Shown here piece after piece: positions 45,481 through 56,826 of a DNA stretch of 64,000 nucleotides. Where the stretch lies: NCBI GenBank assembly GCA_013339765.2, contig CM023449.1, forward strand, positions 201,897,422-201,961,421. The letters run 5' to 3'. Position numbers and translations under genes: made by a program. The notes under the pieces were generated by a model that saw nothing but the letters and a program-made list of their open reading frames with translations, ran no database searches and was not told where the DNA came from. Positions within the stretch are counted from its first letter, which is position 1, and every line of letters begins with the position of its first letter. This DNA comes from Haemaphysalis longicornis. Lineage: Eukaryota; Arthropoda; Arachnida; Ixodida; Ixodidae.

Positions 45481-48304
45481 GAAAAAAGCGTCATAGCTTC
45501 CGCCCTCCAAGGGAATGTCAAATAACTATTCCTTGAAAACAAATGAAAGAAGCTGACACTTGTAGCAAATATGATGGAGCAAAGGTCGTTGTCGCAGCGA
45601 AGAAGAACCAGGTAGGCTGCTATCGGGGACTTAAACCTCCTTGAAGGTTGTGAACGTTGCGTACAGCATAGCTACCTTCACGTCTTACGCCTTAGTGTAA
45701 GGCTCTTGGAATTTTTGGGGGGCTTGGCCCGCTGTTTTTAATTTAGACTTCTATGGTTAGAGGAGACGCACAAGAGGGTATTTTTTTCAAATTTGACTGC
45801 GATCCCAAATTTCACAAAAAACCCAGGAGGTCGCAACCTGCAGAAAGAACAGTGGTCCGTAAAAATGTTTTCCATCTCTCCTGGATTGCTTCAATGGATG
45901 CCAAAGTCCTTTTATCCCCTTAAACAATAATAGAGTTTCTCTCAATCTTAGTTTTGTAAGGTATTTTAGCGGTTATTATTGTTACCAATATTAAACGTGA
46001 CAATACACTTGTGACCAGCAATGTCTAATCGCTGCTGCAATCTACGCCGAGAAGTTCCGATTACAGCGCAAATTACCTGGGGGCCTATAGGCGTATGCTA
46101 TGTTTAACCAAGCTATGCGGCTATTCTCCAGGTAAGTGGTTGTTCTTCTTGATTTGTAAACTTTCAATGCGGCGTTCCAAACACGTGATCTCGGTCTTTG
46201 TATTTTTCAGATTTTTGATGTACTCTCACGCTAATACGTTTTTGTGGAAATAAAATCTATCTGACACCTTTGCGCATATAAATGGGATTTTGCTTGATTA
46301 TTTCGCTTATGTCAGTTTCAGCAAGTGATTTTCACGTCTCAGAGGTTATTTTTGTCATTCCAGCCACTTTCCTTAATTAGCTTTTACACCATGGTTGTAT
46401 CACGTTGGGTGGGCTTTGGAAGACGTTTTTTTTTAATTTTGGTGGGTTTAGAGTACAAGGAAGCGCACAAAAATGGTAGCGTGTTAAAAAAAGAATGAAG
46501 GAAGCTCACACTAATGCGTAAGACTTTAAGGCAGCCAAGCTGTACGCAACAGTGCCTTTCTTCCTACTTTCCGCCTCGCGGCATAGCTTAAACCTTACCG
46601 CTGCACCAGGGACCACAGCAGCGACCACGGCTGCCCGAGGTAGCCTAGTGTTGCTTGCGCTACAAAACACGCAGTAGTGTAGAAAGTTGCTCCTGGGTAT
46701 CTTACTGCAGTGCATTAAACTTTTATTCCTGCCATTTTTGTACGTTAGTTTGCCGCGAGGTACTGTTGCTACCATCTGTCTAGCCGATCTAAAGTAAAAG
46801 TCTACAAAATCGGATGGTATCATATCCCCTCTCTCGCGCGCTGCGTCAAGCACTCGACTCGACGCCAAATTACTCACAAACATTAACCAGCGGGCTTCCT
46901 ATTGTAATGTGGCGGCAGGACAGACGACATGAATATGTAGCCGGTCGAACACTCTATTTACAGCTTATTTACATGGCGGTCAAGACAGAGCCCGTGCAGA
47001 CTGCACGCATCTACACAGCTTCGTCATCGTCGGAGGCTGGGACGACAGAGCTATGCTGCGTTGCCCCTTTCATCGTTTTCTCATACCCAGCACCTGCACC
47101 ATAAGATGTTGCGAGGAAGACACAAATAATAATGGCGTATTGCCAGGTATTTACAGAAAAGCAGTCCAAGTAGCAAGAGTCGCAGGTCAGGCAAGGTGGC
47201 CGCGGTACGAACGAAAGATAACGTCCATCTTGCTCCTCGTTTTCGGTAAGCGCTAGCCGCAAAGCCGGCATGGCCCAGGCACATAACACCATTGTCTTTC
47301 ACGCGGGAAGCACTAGGTTACGCTGCATCTTCCTCGGAACAATTATAACCCGCATTAGGGGATTTTGCGTAGTCGTTCATCTTCCGTCGTTTGCAAACTC
47401 GGAACATCTCCTAACTCACAAATAATCTCCTAAATTATTTACGCCATTGGACATCACCGAGACAGATAATGTTGCTTCAGAATACGCTGTAGGCATTTAT
47501 CAGAAAAGGGGAGGGTCCAATGTGGTGGTAAGTGCGGCGGAGTTATTTTAGTAGTTGCCCATGGGTGTAGAAAGCAAACATATCCCCCAAGAACGCTAGT
47601 GGGCAGTAGCACTTCACCTGAAGAAGGGCTTGCGTTATGGCTAGCGCTTGTACTTGTCTTCTGAGTCCGTGTGTTTTTTGTGCGCTTAAGATGAACGATA
47701 ACTCACTTTGCCGTCTATTGCTGGCGGATAATTTGCAAAGACTCTCTCAAAGGACTTACTGAGCGTTTTAGACCCGGCGAAGGGCAACATTTTGCTCACA
47801 AACGATATTTGTGTGCGTAATATGGGGCAGATGTTTGCCCACTGAAGATAAATATTAACTCTACGAAGGTTAGCAGAAATGTTAGCCAACACTCCACCCT
47901 TGGAGTGCTGGTTAACACAAAATTCCACTATTTCGTCGCGAATCCTGTACCGACAACTGCGAATGAACCAGCTTCGTTATTGTTCTAACACACGTCTATA
48001 GGTAAGGCACACTGTACAGCTGTGCGCAGAAGCAAATTGCATTTTGAGTGAGACGCTAGTGGCGCCTATGGTAAAATAAAGGTGGGCTGTAGATTACGCG
48101 CCATATTTTGCTCTCTTTTGCGCATTACGGAGACTCTGGTGGTACCCAGATTACACTAATTGCCACGCTGCGAGAATACCGTATTGTAATACGGGGAGCC
48201 TTTTCTTAAAACTCCGGGAGCCCTATAACACACCATCCAATATAGAGAGGGTATGTCCTTGTCATGAGTGGCCCAGCATCGTAATCATGTTCACCCGCCT
48301 GCTT
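45481..48304. other. Unannotated sequence
   Basis: No recognisable gene or element. The longest frame (46506-46883, minus, 125 codons) lacks motifs. Confidence 0.35.
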
Positions 48305-48309
48305 ATCTC
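48305..48309. repeat. Target-site duplication, left
   Basis: ATCTC, repeated exactly at 51449-51453 on the other side of the LTR element. Confidence 0.93.
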
Positions 48310-48944
48310 TGTCACGAGGTGAAGTGAAAACGATAATGAAGATGCGCTCTTAAGGATATGCTCCAAACACCCCGAACATCATCATCGTCGTCTTGTCAAG
48401 CACCCAATGAGAAGATGTCAGCAACTACGGAGGGGATGCCGTGACGGGGAAGAAGAAGAAGACGTGGGTGGGATGCTGCGGAGATACATGGCTGTCGGGC
48501 GTTCGGACCCGAGCGTGTAGCGGCGAGCATCGAAGAGTGACATCTGCACCTACCATCCGCCAGTCATCAACTCCAGCATCAGGAGGAGTCAACCGTGCGT
48601 CCACGAGGGCCGCGTTCTCTTCAACCGCGAGAGCCTGGAACACGGTGCACCACAGGGGGCGTCCATACGTGATCGGGCCCCCACCTACAACCCATGCCGC
48701 GACTGGCCCACACCGACGCCGCCACGCCTTACCCGGACTGACCGTGTGATGGGACTCATCACACGAAAGTGTAAGCCGTGCGCCGTGTTCGAACGTTCGT
48801 GTAGTCTCTTCCGGGTGGTTAAGCTGTCCTCTTTTTGGTGATACGTGTCTTTGTTCCGTGTGTCTGTCGTGGGTTTACCGGTACATAAACGCAGTTATCC
48901 CTGGTCCTTTTCTCTATCACTTTGCTTCGACTAAGAACCTGACA
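48310..48944 (+). repeat. 5' LTR
   Basis: Begins TGTCACGAGG and ends CCTGACA, so it is bounded by TG...CA with TGTCA/TGACA inverted ends. It repeats exactly 2504 bp downstream. The 102-codon plus frame and 72-codon minus frame within it occur unchanged in the other LTR and are by-products of the sequence. Confidence 0.95.
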
Positions 48945-48949
48945 ATAAT

Positions 48950-48967
48950 TGGCGTCCACGGCAGGAC
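48950..48967 (+). other. Primer-binding site
   Basis: TGGCGTCCACGGCAGGAC starts five bases after the 5' LTR. Its leading TGG pairs with the CCA end of a tRNA that primes minus-strand DNA synthesis. I cannot name the tRNA. Confidence 0.75.
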
Positions 48968-48999
48968 CAGTTCGTTTAATAATACCCAAAAACCCCACA

Positions 49000-50538
49000 A
49001 TGGACACACGGGAGCTCATTGCCATGGGCGAACGCTTGGGCTTGAGTGGCGAGGAATTGAGGCAGTGGGTCCAGGCAGAGCAGAAACACTTGCGCGACGA
49101 AAGAGCGCTCGACCGCGAAGAGAAGGCACGCGAACAAAAGGCTATGAGCGAGAGGGCTGAGCACGAGCGGGTGAAAGCCGAGCAAGAGCGGGTGAAAGCC
49201 GAGCAAGAGCGGGTGAAAGCCGAGCAAGAGCGGGCTCGTGCAGAAGTCGAAGAACGCAATTTGCAGCTGCGGATTCGCTTGGCGGAGCTCCATTCAGCGC
49301 GAGGAGGGGGGCCCCAAACAGATGGCGATGGAGAAACCACTGGTCAGGCTCAGGCTGCCACCCCGCAAGGCTTCAGCGCACGCAAATCTCTGCCGCCTTT
49401 TGAGGATGCTCGAGATGATCTCGACGCATACCTGAAACGGTTTGAATGCGTAGCCCAAAGTCAAGGCTGGCCTAAGTCGAAATGGGCCATCGCCATCAGC
49501 ACGTGTCTTACTGGAGAGGCACTAAAAGTCTACGGCCGCCTTTCGCCAGAAGAGTCACTAGACTACGACCAGGTCAAGCTTGCCTTACTGCAGCGCTTTC
49601 GATTCACCGCAGAAGGCTATAGAGAGCGCTTCCGTCACTCGAAGCCGGAGAAGGACGAAACCGCTAAACAATACGCCGCTCGACTGAAAGGTTATTTTGA
49701 CCGGTGGGTAGAACTATCTAGCATTGACAAAACCTTCGACAACCTCGCTGATTTGTTAATCACTGAGCAACTTCTCTCGAACTGCCACAGAAAACTCGCG
49801 ATGTTCGTGCGGGAGAGGAACTGCAAAACGCTTTCTGAGACCGCGACCGCTGCTGACCATTTTATGGATGCCCAAAAGCAGAACCACTTGTTAATTTTCG
49901 AGGATAACAACGGAGAACAACGAGGAAACCCGGAGACAAGTGAACGTAACGCTGAACAACAGGATAGCCCCGGCCCGAATGGCGTTAGGAAAGAAAAATG
50001 GAGGATGACTAATGCCGTCTTAGACATCCGTGCAAGAATGGATAATATGCCTGTTTCCAAAGGCAGAGTCGAAGACAAGCCAGCCATCGTTTTAAGAGAC
50101 ACGGGAACTAACACAGTAATCGTTCGCCAGTCTCTCATTCCAAGAGCGGCATTCACCGGCACCACCTGCACGTTACAGTTAGCCGATGGAAAATGCGTTA
50201 CTGTCCCAGAAGCGAAAGTGTTCATAGAGTCTCCGTTTTTCACTGGAATGGTGTTGGTAAGCTGTTTGAAATCCCCACTGTACGATGTGATCATTGGCAA
50301 TGTTCGAGGGGCTCGAGACTTTGAGGATCTAGCCCGTAGTCCAAACCGACTGAGCCCCGAAACAGGATGGCCCCGTAACTGTAGCAGGCCAAGACATCGG
50401 AAAATAAACGCAGCCAGAGGTCAGGAGAATGCCGGTTACGACCACGATCCAGGCGGCTGTCAATCAAGCCAATGGTTCCCTGTGTATCCAAGCAGAGTAT
50501 TTTACTCGAAACGCCGAAGACCCTCAAATTCTCTGTAA
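49000..50538 (+). CDS. gag-pro: Gag-protease polyprotein of LTR retrotransposon
   Basis: 512 residues from the ATG at 49000, the first ATG after the primer-binding site. Upstream in-frame codons reach 48949 but lack ATG. Residues about 25-95 form a charged coiled coil with three consecutive 'RVKAEQE' heptads. Residues about 128-295 are a retrotransposon capsid domain, the second half ('AKQYAARLKGYFDRWVEL', 'ITEQLLSNCHRKLAMFVRER') being SCAN-like. The usual CCHC zinc knuckle after the capsid is missing. Residues about 358-440 are a retropepsin-like aspartyl protease with the catalytic DTG at 367-369 and the flap-distal 'YDVIIGN' at 428-434. The frame ends within a scrambled tail with no reverse transcriptase. 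Gag would form the particle and the protease would mature it. The single open frame with intact motifs suggests recent activity. Confidence 0.88.
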   Translation: MDTRELIAMGERLGLSGEELRQWVQAEQKHLRDERALDREEKAREQKAMSERAEHERVKAEQERVKAEQERVKAEQERARAEVEERNLQLRIRLAELHSARGGGPQTDGDGETTGQAQAATPQGFSARKSLPPFEDARDDLDAYLKRFECVAQSQGWPKSKWAIAISTCLTGEALKVYGRLSPEESLDYDQVKLALLQRFRFTAEGYRERFRHSKPEKDETAKQYAARLKGYFDRWVELSSIDKTFDNLADLLITEQLLSNCHRKLAMFVRERNCKTLSETATAADHFMDAQKQNHLLIFEDNNGEQRGNPETSERNAEQQDSPGPNGVRKEKWRMTNAVLDIRARMDNMPVSKGRVEDKPAIVLRDTGTNTVIVRQSLIPRAAFTGTTCTLQLADGKCVTVPEAKVFIESPFFTGMVLVSCLKSPLYDVIIGNVRGARDFEDLARSPNRLSPETGWPRNCSRPRHRKINAARGQENAGYDHDPGGCQSSQWFPVYPSRVFYSKRRRPSNSL

Positions 50539-50800
50539 TATACTCAACAGCACTGCTATGATGTTGTGTTGGCTTGCGGCTCCATTGCGTTACGTTCGTT
50601 TTGAGGAAGTTTGACTACAGTTGGTCAGCCTGCGTGTTAAATTGTCCTTGTGTGCCGTTGTTTAGTGCGATTATGCTTCTGAAGACTAGGAATGGAGTTG
50701 GCGTGTTATATTATGAGTGTTCTGCCGGTAGTTTCGTGAAGTTTTGGGGACTGTGCGTGTTTGGGACTGTGAAAAGACATTTTTCGTAGAAAAATGCTAA
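50539..50800 (+). other. 3' non-coding region of the LTR element
   Basis: Non-coding sequence between the gag-protease stop and the purine tract. No remnant of reverse transcriptase or integrase was recognised. Confidence 0.6.
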
Positions 50801-50810
50801 AGTGGGGGGA
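50799..50810 (+). other. Polypurine tract
   Basis: A purine-rich run 'aaagtgggggga' lies three bases before the 3' LTR, as expected of the plus-strand primer. Confidence 0.8.
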
Positions 50811-50813
50811 CAT

Positions 50814-51448
50814 TGTCACGAGGTGAAGTGAAAACGATAATGAAGATGCGCTCTTAAGGATATGCTCCAAACACCCCGAACATCATCATCGTCGTCTTGT
50901 CAAGCACCCAATGAGAAGATGTCAGCAACTACGGAGGGGATGCCGTGACGGGGAAGAAGAAGAAGACGTGGGTGGGATGCTGCGGAGATACATGGCTGTC
51001 GGGCGTTCGGACCCGAGCGTGTAGCGGCGAGCATCGAAGAGTGACATCTGCACCTACCATCCGCCAGTCATCAACTCCAGCATCAGGAGGAGTCAACCGT
51101 GCGTCCACGAGGGCCGCGTTCTCTTCAACCGCGAGAGCCTGGAACACGGTGCACCACAGGGGGCGTCCATACGTGATCGGGCCCCCACCTACAACCCATG
51201 CCGCGACTGGCCCACACCGACGCCGCCACGCCTTACCCGGACTGACCGTGTGATGGGACTCATCACACGAAAGTGTAAGCCGTGCGCCGTGTTCGAACGT
51301 TCGTGTAGTCTCTTCCGGGTGGTTAAGCTGTCCTCTTTTTGGTGATACGTGTCTTTGTTCCGTGTGTCTGTCGTGGGTTTACCGGTACATAAACGCAGTT
51401 ATCCCTGGTCCTTTTCTCTATCACTTTGCTTCGACTAAGAACCTGACA
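50814..51448 (+). repeat. 3' LTR
   Basis: 635 bp, by eye identical to 48310-48944. It is followed directly by the target duplication. Confidence 0.95.
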
Positions 51449-51453
51449 ATCTC
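51449..51453. repeat. Target-site duplication, right
   Basis: ATCTC, the exact copy of 48305-48309. Confidence 0.93.
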
Positions 51454-51532
51454 CAAACATACTGAGTGGCGCAAATACAAAACAAACAAGAAAGATGGCG
51501 CCACTCACTATTTGCGTCACTCAGTATGTTTG
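51454..51532. repeat. Near-perfect 24-bp inverted repeat
   Basis: CAAACATACTGAGTGGCGC... at 51454-51477 is the reverse complement of 51509-51532 with one mismatch, and the loop is 31 nt. A second nested pair is 'gagtggcgc' and 'ggcgccactc' (about 51464 and 51498). It directly adjoins the target duplication, so the LTR element inserted at its edge. It may be a small MITE or foldback element. Confidence 0.85.
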
Positions 51533-53254
51533 TAGACCTTAACCAACACGCCCAGCAACACGTTCTGTTGCTTATGTCCAGTTTAGGATAAAGCCCTCTG
51601 CCATCTGCTCCACAATGATCTTATTGTTCGCTGCGTATATCCTAGCTTTCCTTCAATTTTTATTATCACACTCTTCTGTCGTGTTACTTGTATTCTCCAA
51701 CTTCGAGTTCTCTATATCGGCAGCCAATCGGGTAACCCTGTCGTCCGAGGACTGTCAGTTCTCAATACATGGTCAACCCAACCACATTTCTTTCTCGCCT
51801 GTTCGCTCCCTGTTCCACGAGACTTCTCCCGTATCCCTTAGCATTACTTCGATCATTCCTGTCTACACCTCTCTTTGAGCGGATGTGTTTTCTTCCAGCT
51901 GCCGAATAAGTTCTTAACGTTCTGCGTCATGAAACTATCACTGGAAGAAGGCGTTATTGTATAGCTGTGTTTTTAAAGCAAAGCTTTCTATTCTTCACTG
52001 GTGTCGTCCATAGCTGCGGAAAAAAAGGCGCTGCAGGAACATCGACTTCCGCAAGCGCACCAAGAAAAAAAATTGTTTCCGCGGTCGGAGTTAAACCTGG
52101 GTGTGTCGCGTTATGAAGCCGACGTCTATCCGAAAGCGCTAGTTTGATACGGACGAAGCAAGTGAAATTCGGATTTTCTTTCTTGAATTAGGTTGCATGT
52201 CAAAGTGAAAGCCATTTTCCTCCTTAGAAAGGAGCCTTGATAGTATTTGCGGTGTTTGCGGAATGCCATACAGGCCATAGTAATAGCAGGCCTCACTAGT
52301 TTGTAATAGTTTTCATCCCCACTCACAGCTTGCTTATGACGGTTGGAGTGATCCATTTTATGTAGCTTTTTTTCACAGGCTGAAGGGCCGTGCTGGTCCC
52401 TGCGTAGAATTTTCTTTTTACGGGAATTATCGGTTGTAATTTTAGCCAAAAGGGAAAAAGGGAATCATGTTGAATTCAGAGAATTCTAGGAGAAGTAGAG
52501 TAACAAGGAAAATGAATATCAGTAAACCCAGCCTCCCATCATTTATCACTTTGATTTCTTTTAACCAGTTTTCTTAGAACTTCGAGTTTACGTTCAGATA
52601 ACTCCAGTCTTGTTTGCGCAAGAACAAATATCCAAGATTGTTTACAATCCAGTTCTTTATAGGAGGGAGCACGCGGGAAAGAACAATAAAAATAGGTAGT
52701 AAATAATGCAGCGTCGGCGGCTGAAGCTCTAAAACTGTTTCGTATATTCATGCGCATTATAAAAAAAGTAATTCGGGTGCGCCTCAGTCCGTGTGCTGTC
52801 AGCAAGATATGGCGCCGGCAGTCCCGGCGGTGAGCTCAAATTACCTTAATTACCCATCAGTCCCTTGCTCTTTTTTATACGGGCAGTTTATCTTTGGGCT
52901 TTAGCTGCAAGTAAACAGGCTGTGTGGGGCAAAACTTGAAATGCATCGTCGAATGCTGCTTAGCGGCAGGATGCAGTGAAATTTTGCTCTCGCTGAAACT
53001 GATTCTCCGATGGGCGTCTGCGTACGGAAGGCTCCGTAAAGTAGACATAGCTGGAGCTAGCGTTCTGCCAAAATCGAACAGGAAACCACATAAAGATATA
53101 TCAGTTGCAAAAAGAGAATCCAGGGAAATTTGCAGGAAATTCTTGAGCAACCTGTGGGGAAAATTGCGACAAATAGGAAATATTTGCTACCGAGAAATGG
53201 GAATTTTTCTCTGAAGTACGGTACATCACTGCTGAAGGCTGTTCCGACTGACAT
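51533..53254. other. Unannotated sequence
   Basis: No recognised gene. Reverse-strand frames at 52126-52449 and 52539-52805 (107 and 88 codons) show no motif. Confidence 0.35.
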
Positions 53255-53425
53255 GGGTTCCATCCCAGCCGCGGTGGCCGTTTTTCAGACGGAGGCAAAA
53301 AGGCCTGTGTGCTGAGATTTTTGCGCACCCTAAAAATATCCAGGTGGTGGAAATAAATCCGGAGCCCTCCACTACGGCGCGCCTGATAGTATTAGTTTGT
53401 AAGGGCGTGTTAAACACCTTAATTT
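53255..53425 (+). mobile_element. Ruka-type SINE, 5'-truncated within the B box
   Basis: Starts at the B-box end 'GGGTTCCATCCCAGCCGCGGTGGCCG'-like junction, continues with 'gacggaggcaaaaaggcctgtgtgctgagattt', 'atccaggtggtggaaataaatcc' and 'ccactacggcgcgcctga'. It ends near 'gtgttaaacacctt' without an AATC tail. Confidence 0.82.
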
Positions 53426-54000
53426 GACTTTAAAATTGTTTGCGTGTTACTCCTATTTATCTTTGTACGTACGACAAGGCTTCATTTGCAGAGTTCTTGA
53501 AATTTTTTGCCGGGCTTCTCCAGAATAACTGACTGAAATTACGCCATCCAGAAATTTCAAAACACTTGTTCCAATTCCTAATTTTCGCCAGGTGAAAATT
53601 TTATTATTTGCCATGTAGACATGTTTTTGTTAATTTTCTACGGAAAGGTGTTCTCTTGTGTAGCACCGTTCCAAGTGAGGACATTTCCCCATTACTAATA
53701 ATGTTAGCGTGTAGCACTTATCACTTCAAAAATAAAAACAGGAAGATTTCACAGTAGGCGCCATGCGTACGCAATTTCTACTCCTTGTTTTCTCAATGTT
53801 TTTATCACTGCCGGCCTTCATAGAGAATGAACCGGCTTTAATGCATTCTGGCAATACCATAAAAAGAGGTTTAATGCATGCCGAGAACTTCGTCCTTCCA
53901 AAGTGGGTGGCAGGATTGTGCGCATGCAGCAATTACTAATTGCGTACACTGCTATAAACGCTCCCACAAAAAACTGTTTTTCATCTTTTTATTAGATGCG
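53426..54000. other. Unannotated AT-rich sequence
   Basis: Nothing recognised. Confidence 0.4.
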
Positions 54001-54004
54001 AAGC

Positions 54005-54700
54005 TACTCATTCTCGGGGCTGTGTCCCTCCTTCCCTTGTTGTTGTCTGAAATCCGCAGTCTACTGCGCATGCGCGTCTCTTCAGGCCCGTCAGCGTTTG
54101 GCCTGACATCAGCGCAGTACACTATCAAAAGAAATAGTTAAGCAGCGCCCGGTTTCGATCCCACGACTCTCTGGCCGCAACGGGAGGTACGTGGCACTCT
54201 TTTCACTGCACTACATAACGAGACGGGAGCATGTGCTACGAACGCGCCTTATGTCCTTCACACATTCAAACTACGTCAAGAAGCTACTGATACAACTAAG
54301 GCACGCGAAGCTGAACGTCACGGGAAACGACGAACTGAAAACTTTAAAGGAGGATATTGAATTTCCCGTGGGAAAGCTATGGCGGGAATCGCCACGCGCC
54401 TTGAAGCTCAACCAGAGAAGAGCACGAAGAGGGCGAGCAGCGGGGTCGGAGGGGTGAGCACGCAATAAAGAAAGACGAGAACCAGGAGGTGTTCGATCAG
54501 GTAACGCGGGTGTCGGTATCTTCGCTGTTTCTACATTTCTCTACATTTCTGTGTCTCTACATGGGGGTTCACACGATATTCCCATTCGTGCTCCGATAAA
54601 TAAAACAACATAACGGCAATACAATGGAACCTACACGGAACCCCCATGATGCTTCGCATCCTCCTCATGGTTCTCCACGGGAAGATGGCGCATTTTTAAT
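54005..54700 (-). mobile_element. Non-autonomous relative of the 34-kb Helitron-like block
   Basis: Its two ends are shared with 33860-34600 in the opposite orientation. One is 'tctcggggctgtgtccctccttcccttg' and the following 'gcgcatgcgc' (about 54012-54077). The other is 'cgcatcctcctcatggttctcc' (about 54656-54677). The middle differs: here it holds a tRNA-like segment instead of the helicase. This pattern fits an autonomous and non-autonomous pair, or two mosaics of the same repeats. Confidence 0.4.
54145..54236 (-). mobile_element. tRNA-like SINE head, second copy
   Basis: On the minus strand the B-box-like 'GGGATCGAAACCGGGCGC' (around 54146-54163) equals the segment at about 11366. A degenerate A-box region 'TAGTGCAGTGAAAAGAGTGCC' lies about 60 bp upstream. 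It shows that the 11304 segment belongs to a dispersed family distinct from Ruka. Confidence 0.45.
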
Positions 54701-56195
54701 GAATGGAGATTGTGAGTATCAGAACCTAATCTGTTTCCAACGCTATTAGTATTGGGTGCGCCATGTTAGGGTTCTGACTCTTGCATCGGTTGGCCTATTA
54801 TCAAAATATATACGTCGCAATTTAAAAAATAATTCCCATCCCTGCCTTTGTGGCGGTGATTAGTGAAGAGGCCCCATCATTTTTATTATCAACATTTGCC
54901 CATGCATCTTCCAAAACCGAATGAAGGCCTCCCCTCAAGACCAGACAACAGTCCGGTCTTTCGGTTTTGAAGTCTAAGTGGACATTTGTTGTGCGAAAAA
55001 ATAGAGCCCCCTAAAACATGTATTCATCCAATCGAGCAGAATGTATAAACTGATTACTGGGAAAATATACATCCCCATAACAATAAGTAGACGTTTAACT
55101 TGAGTGCGCAAGCATTGTTCAGGACGTCGTGTGCGCGTCATGTTTAAGCATTCCTAGTACACGTAAATACACGTCGGCATATGCGTGGCCAATGGTTATC
55201 ATGTTTGCAACTATATGTCGTGTAAACTGTACAGACATCCTGCCGTACAATCTACAGGGTGTTGCAGTGTAGTTTACCAAACCGGTTGCAGAGTCAATGC
55301 ATTTCATGAGAAATGTGGCATTTACATCATGCCAAAAAACCTTTTTTTATTCTTTGACCTCCGCCAACACACTCTGCCCGTCAAACTTTGGTTTCCTGGA
55401 AATTCGCTGATATAATTATCGTCTGCTATACCGGAACTCTAAAACGGTTTCACCGCACCCGTGACAGAAGGAGGCTTCGTGTAGCGGTCAAATAGGAATC
55501 CTCGCCTTCTTGAACCTATCGTGAAATAGGCATTATCAAACCTCCTATGCAAACTGGTGCAATGCTCCTAAGCGACTCCCCTCATCACTGCTCCATGTCG
55601 TCTTCAAGAAGCCACATGAGCCTGCTACTGTTCCGTGAACTGAAGCGCTTCTACTACAACCGATGTGAACCTCCCAACAAAATTTTCTGCGTCACTTCGT
55701 GAAGGCCTTTCTAGTTCTATCTTTTTTTCCGCTTAGGTTCCGGCCAGGGCCTCAGTGTATTGCTTAAATATTATTGCTATAATTCCCACTGCGCGAAAGG
55801 AACCACTGCGTTAAAGCATATCGGTATCAAGACACGGGACGACCGCGTGTTGTGAACTCGTTCGAGCAAATACGTCCTGTGTTTTTTGCATTGGCTTTGC
55901 AGTAACTTTCTTATTGTGCTAACAGAATGCGCTTTCCCATCTAAGTAATATGATCGTGCATGCAGCAGCCCGTTTGACTTAGGTTACATCATTCATTCGT
56001 GGGAAGAGTGAAGCCACTCAGGGACCAAAACCTAAGCCCAGAGCATGGAGGTATTTCAATGCGTATTATTTGATGCTTGTTAACAGTGTTATTCGTGTGG
56101 AGCAGTCTGATAGTTGTGTGCGATAACCTCCTGCCTTGTATAAGTTCTGACAGAACAATTTAAAGCGGAGTCGAACGGTAACCAAGAAGGCCGAG
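54701..56195. other. Unannotated sequence
   Basis: No recognised gene. The right part could hold decayed 3' pol sequence of the Ty3/gypsy remnant that follows on the minus strand, but I could not confirm it. Confidence 0.3.
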
Positions 56196-56199
56196 CCAA

Positions 56200-56640
56200 A
56201 ACTTGTCATGAGTTTCCTGCGTTTGTTTTGTAAGTGTTGATTTTACGACTTGGACACCTTTCTCCGCAAGTCCGTTTGACTGCGGGAATCCAGGGCTCGA
56301 CCGTCACGTGCTTGAGGTCATACCTTGTGGCAAAAAGATGTGAATTTATGAGAAGGAAAACTGATGGCCATTGTCTCTGCATACTGGACACCGAAATCCC
56401 GTATCTGCAAATATGCAACTCAATCTGTGAATCACAGCGCTTGCTGTTGAGTCACTTATTCGTTCAACTTCTGAGAAATTAGAGAGAGCATACAACACAC
56501 TCAGAGAAGCGTTCCCGCAGTGCTGGAAGATATCGACGCCGGCTCTGTGCCAAGCGTAGTTCGCCATTGGTCTAAGAATATATGGCTCCCTTTGTTGCTC
56601 CCACACGTACTTACGGCATACAGCGCATCCCTTCACATTG
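56200..56640 (-). pseudogene. Ty3/gypsy integrase fragment
   Basis: The minus strand reads the end of the zinc-binding domain ('CAVCRKYVWEQQREP'), then the start of the catalytic core ('AGVDIFQH', first catalytic D). It continues with 'ALSNFSEVERISDSTASAVI' and 'CRDNGHQF' (second catalytic D in the DNG.QF motif). After a frame change comes 'FATRYDLKHVT' and 'CGER..S' in place of NG.AE. Integrase inserts retrotransposon cDNA; this copy is frameshifted and altered at the third catalytic region. Confidence 0.8.
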
Positions 56641-56826
56641 TCTCGATATCTGCGTTGAGCTCAGGCCAGAACACAAACAGCGGGCCTTCGCTCTGCCCTT
56701 GTTTACGCCCAAATGCCCCTCATGTATGCGTTGCAGTATTTCTGTTCTCATCGACTTCGGCACAACTACTTTGCTGCCTCTTTTCGCGATACCTCAAAAG
56801 GCCGACAGCTCTTGCAGCTAATGGTT

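Larger units (their letters stand above)
48310..51448 (+). mobile_element. Complete non-autonomous Ty3/gypsy-type LTR retrotransposon
   Basis: A 3139-bp element with two 635-bp LTRs that look identical, a primer-binding site, one gag-protease frame, a purine tract and a perfect 5-bp target duplication. The reverse transcriptase, RNase H and integrase are absent: the internal region is only 1869 bp. It can have moved only with enzymes from a related element. Identical LTRs, which are made identical at insertion, indicate a very recent insertion. Confidence 0.93.

Noticed and set aside
48425..48749. Frames repeated at 48425-48749 and 50929-51253
   Set aside because: The identical pairs lie inside the two LTRs and reflect LTR identity, not duplicated genes.
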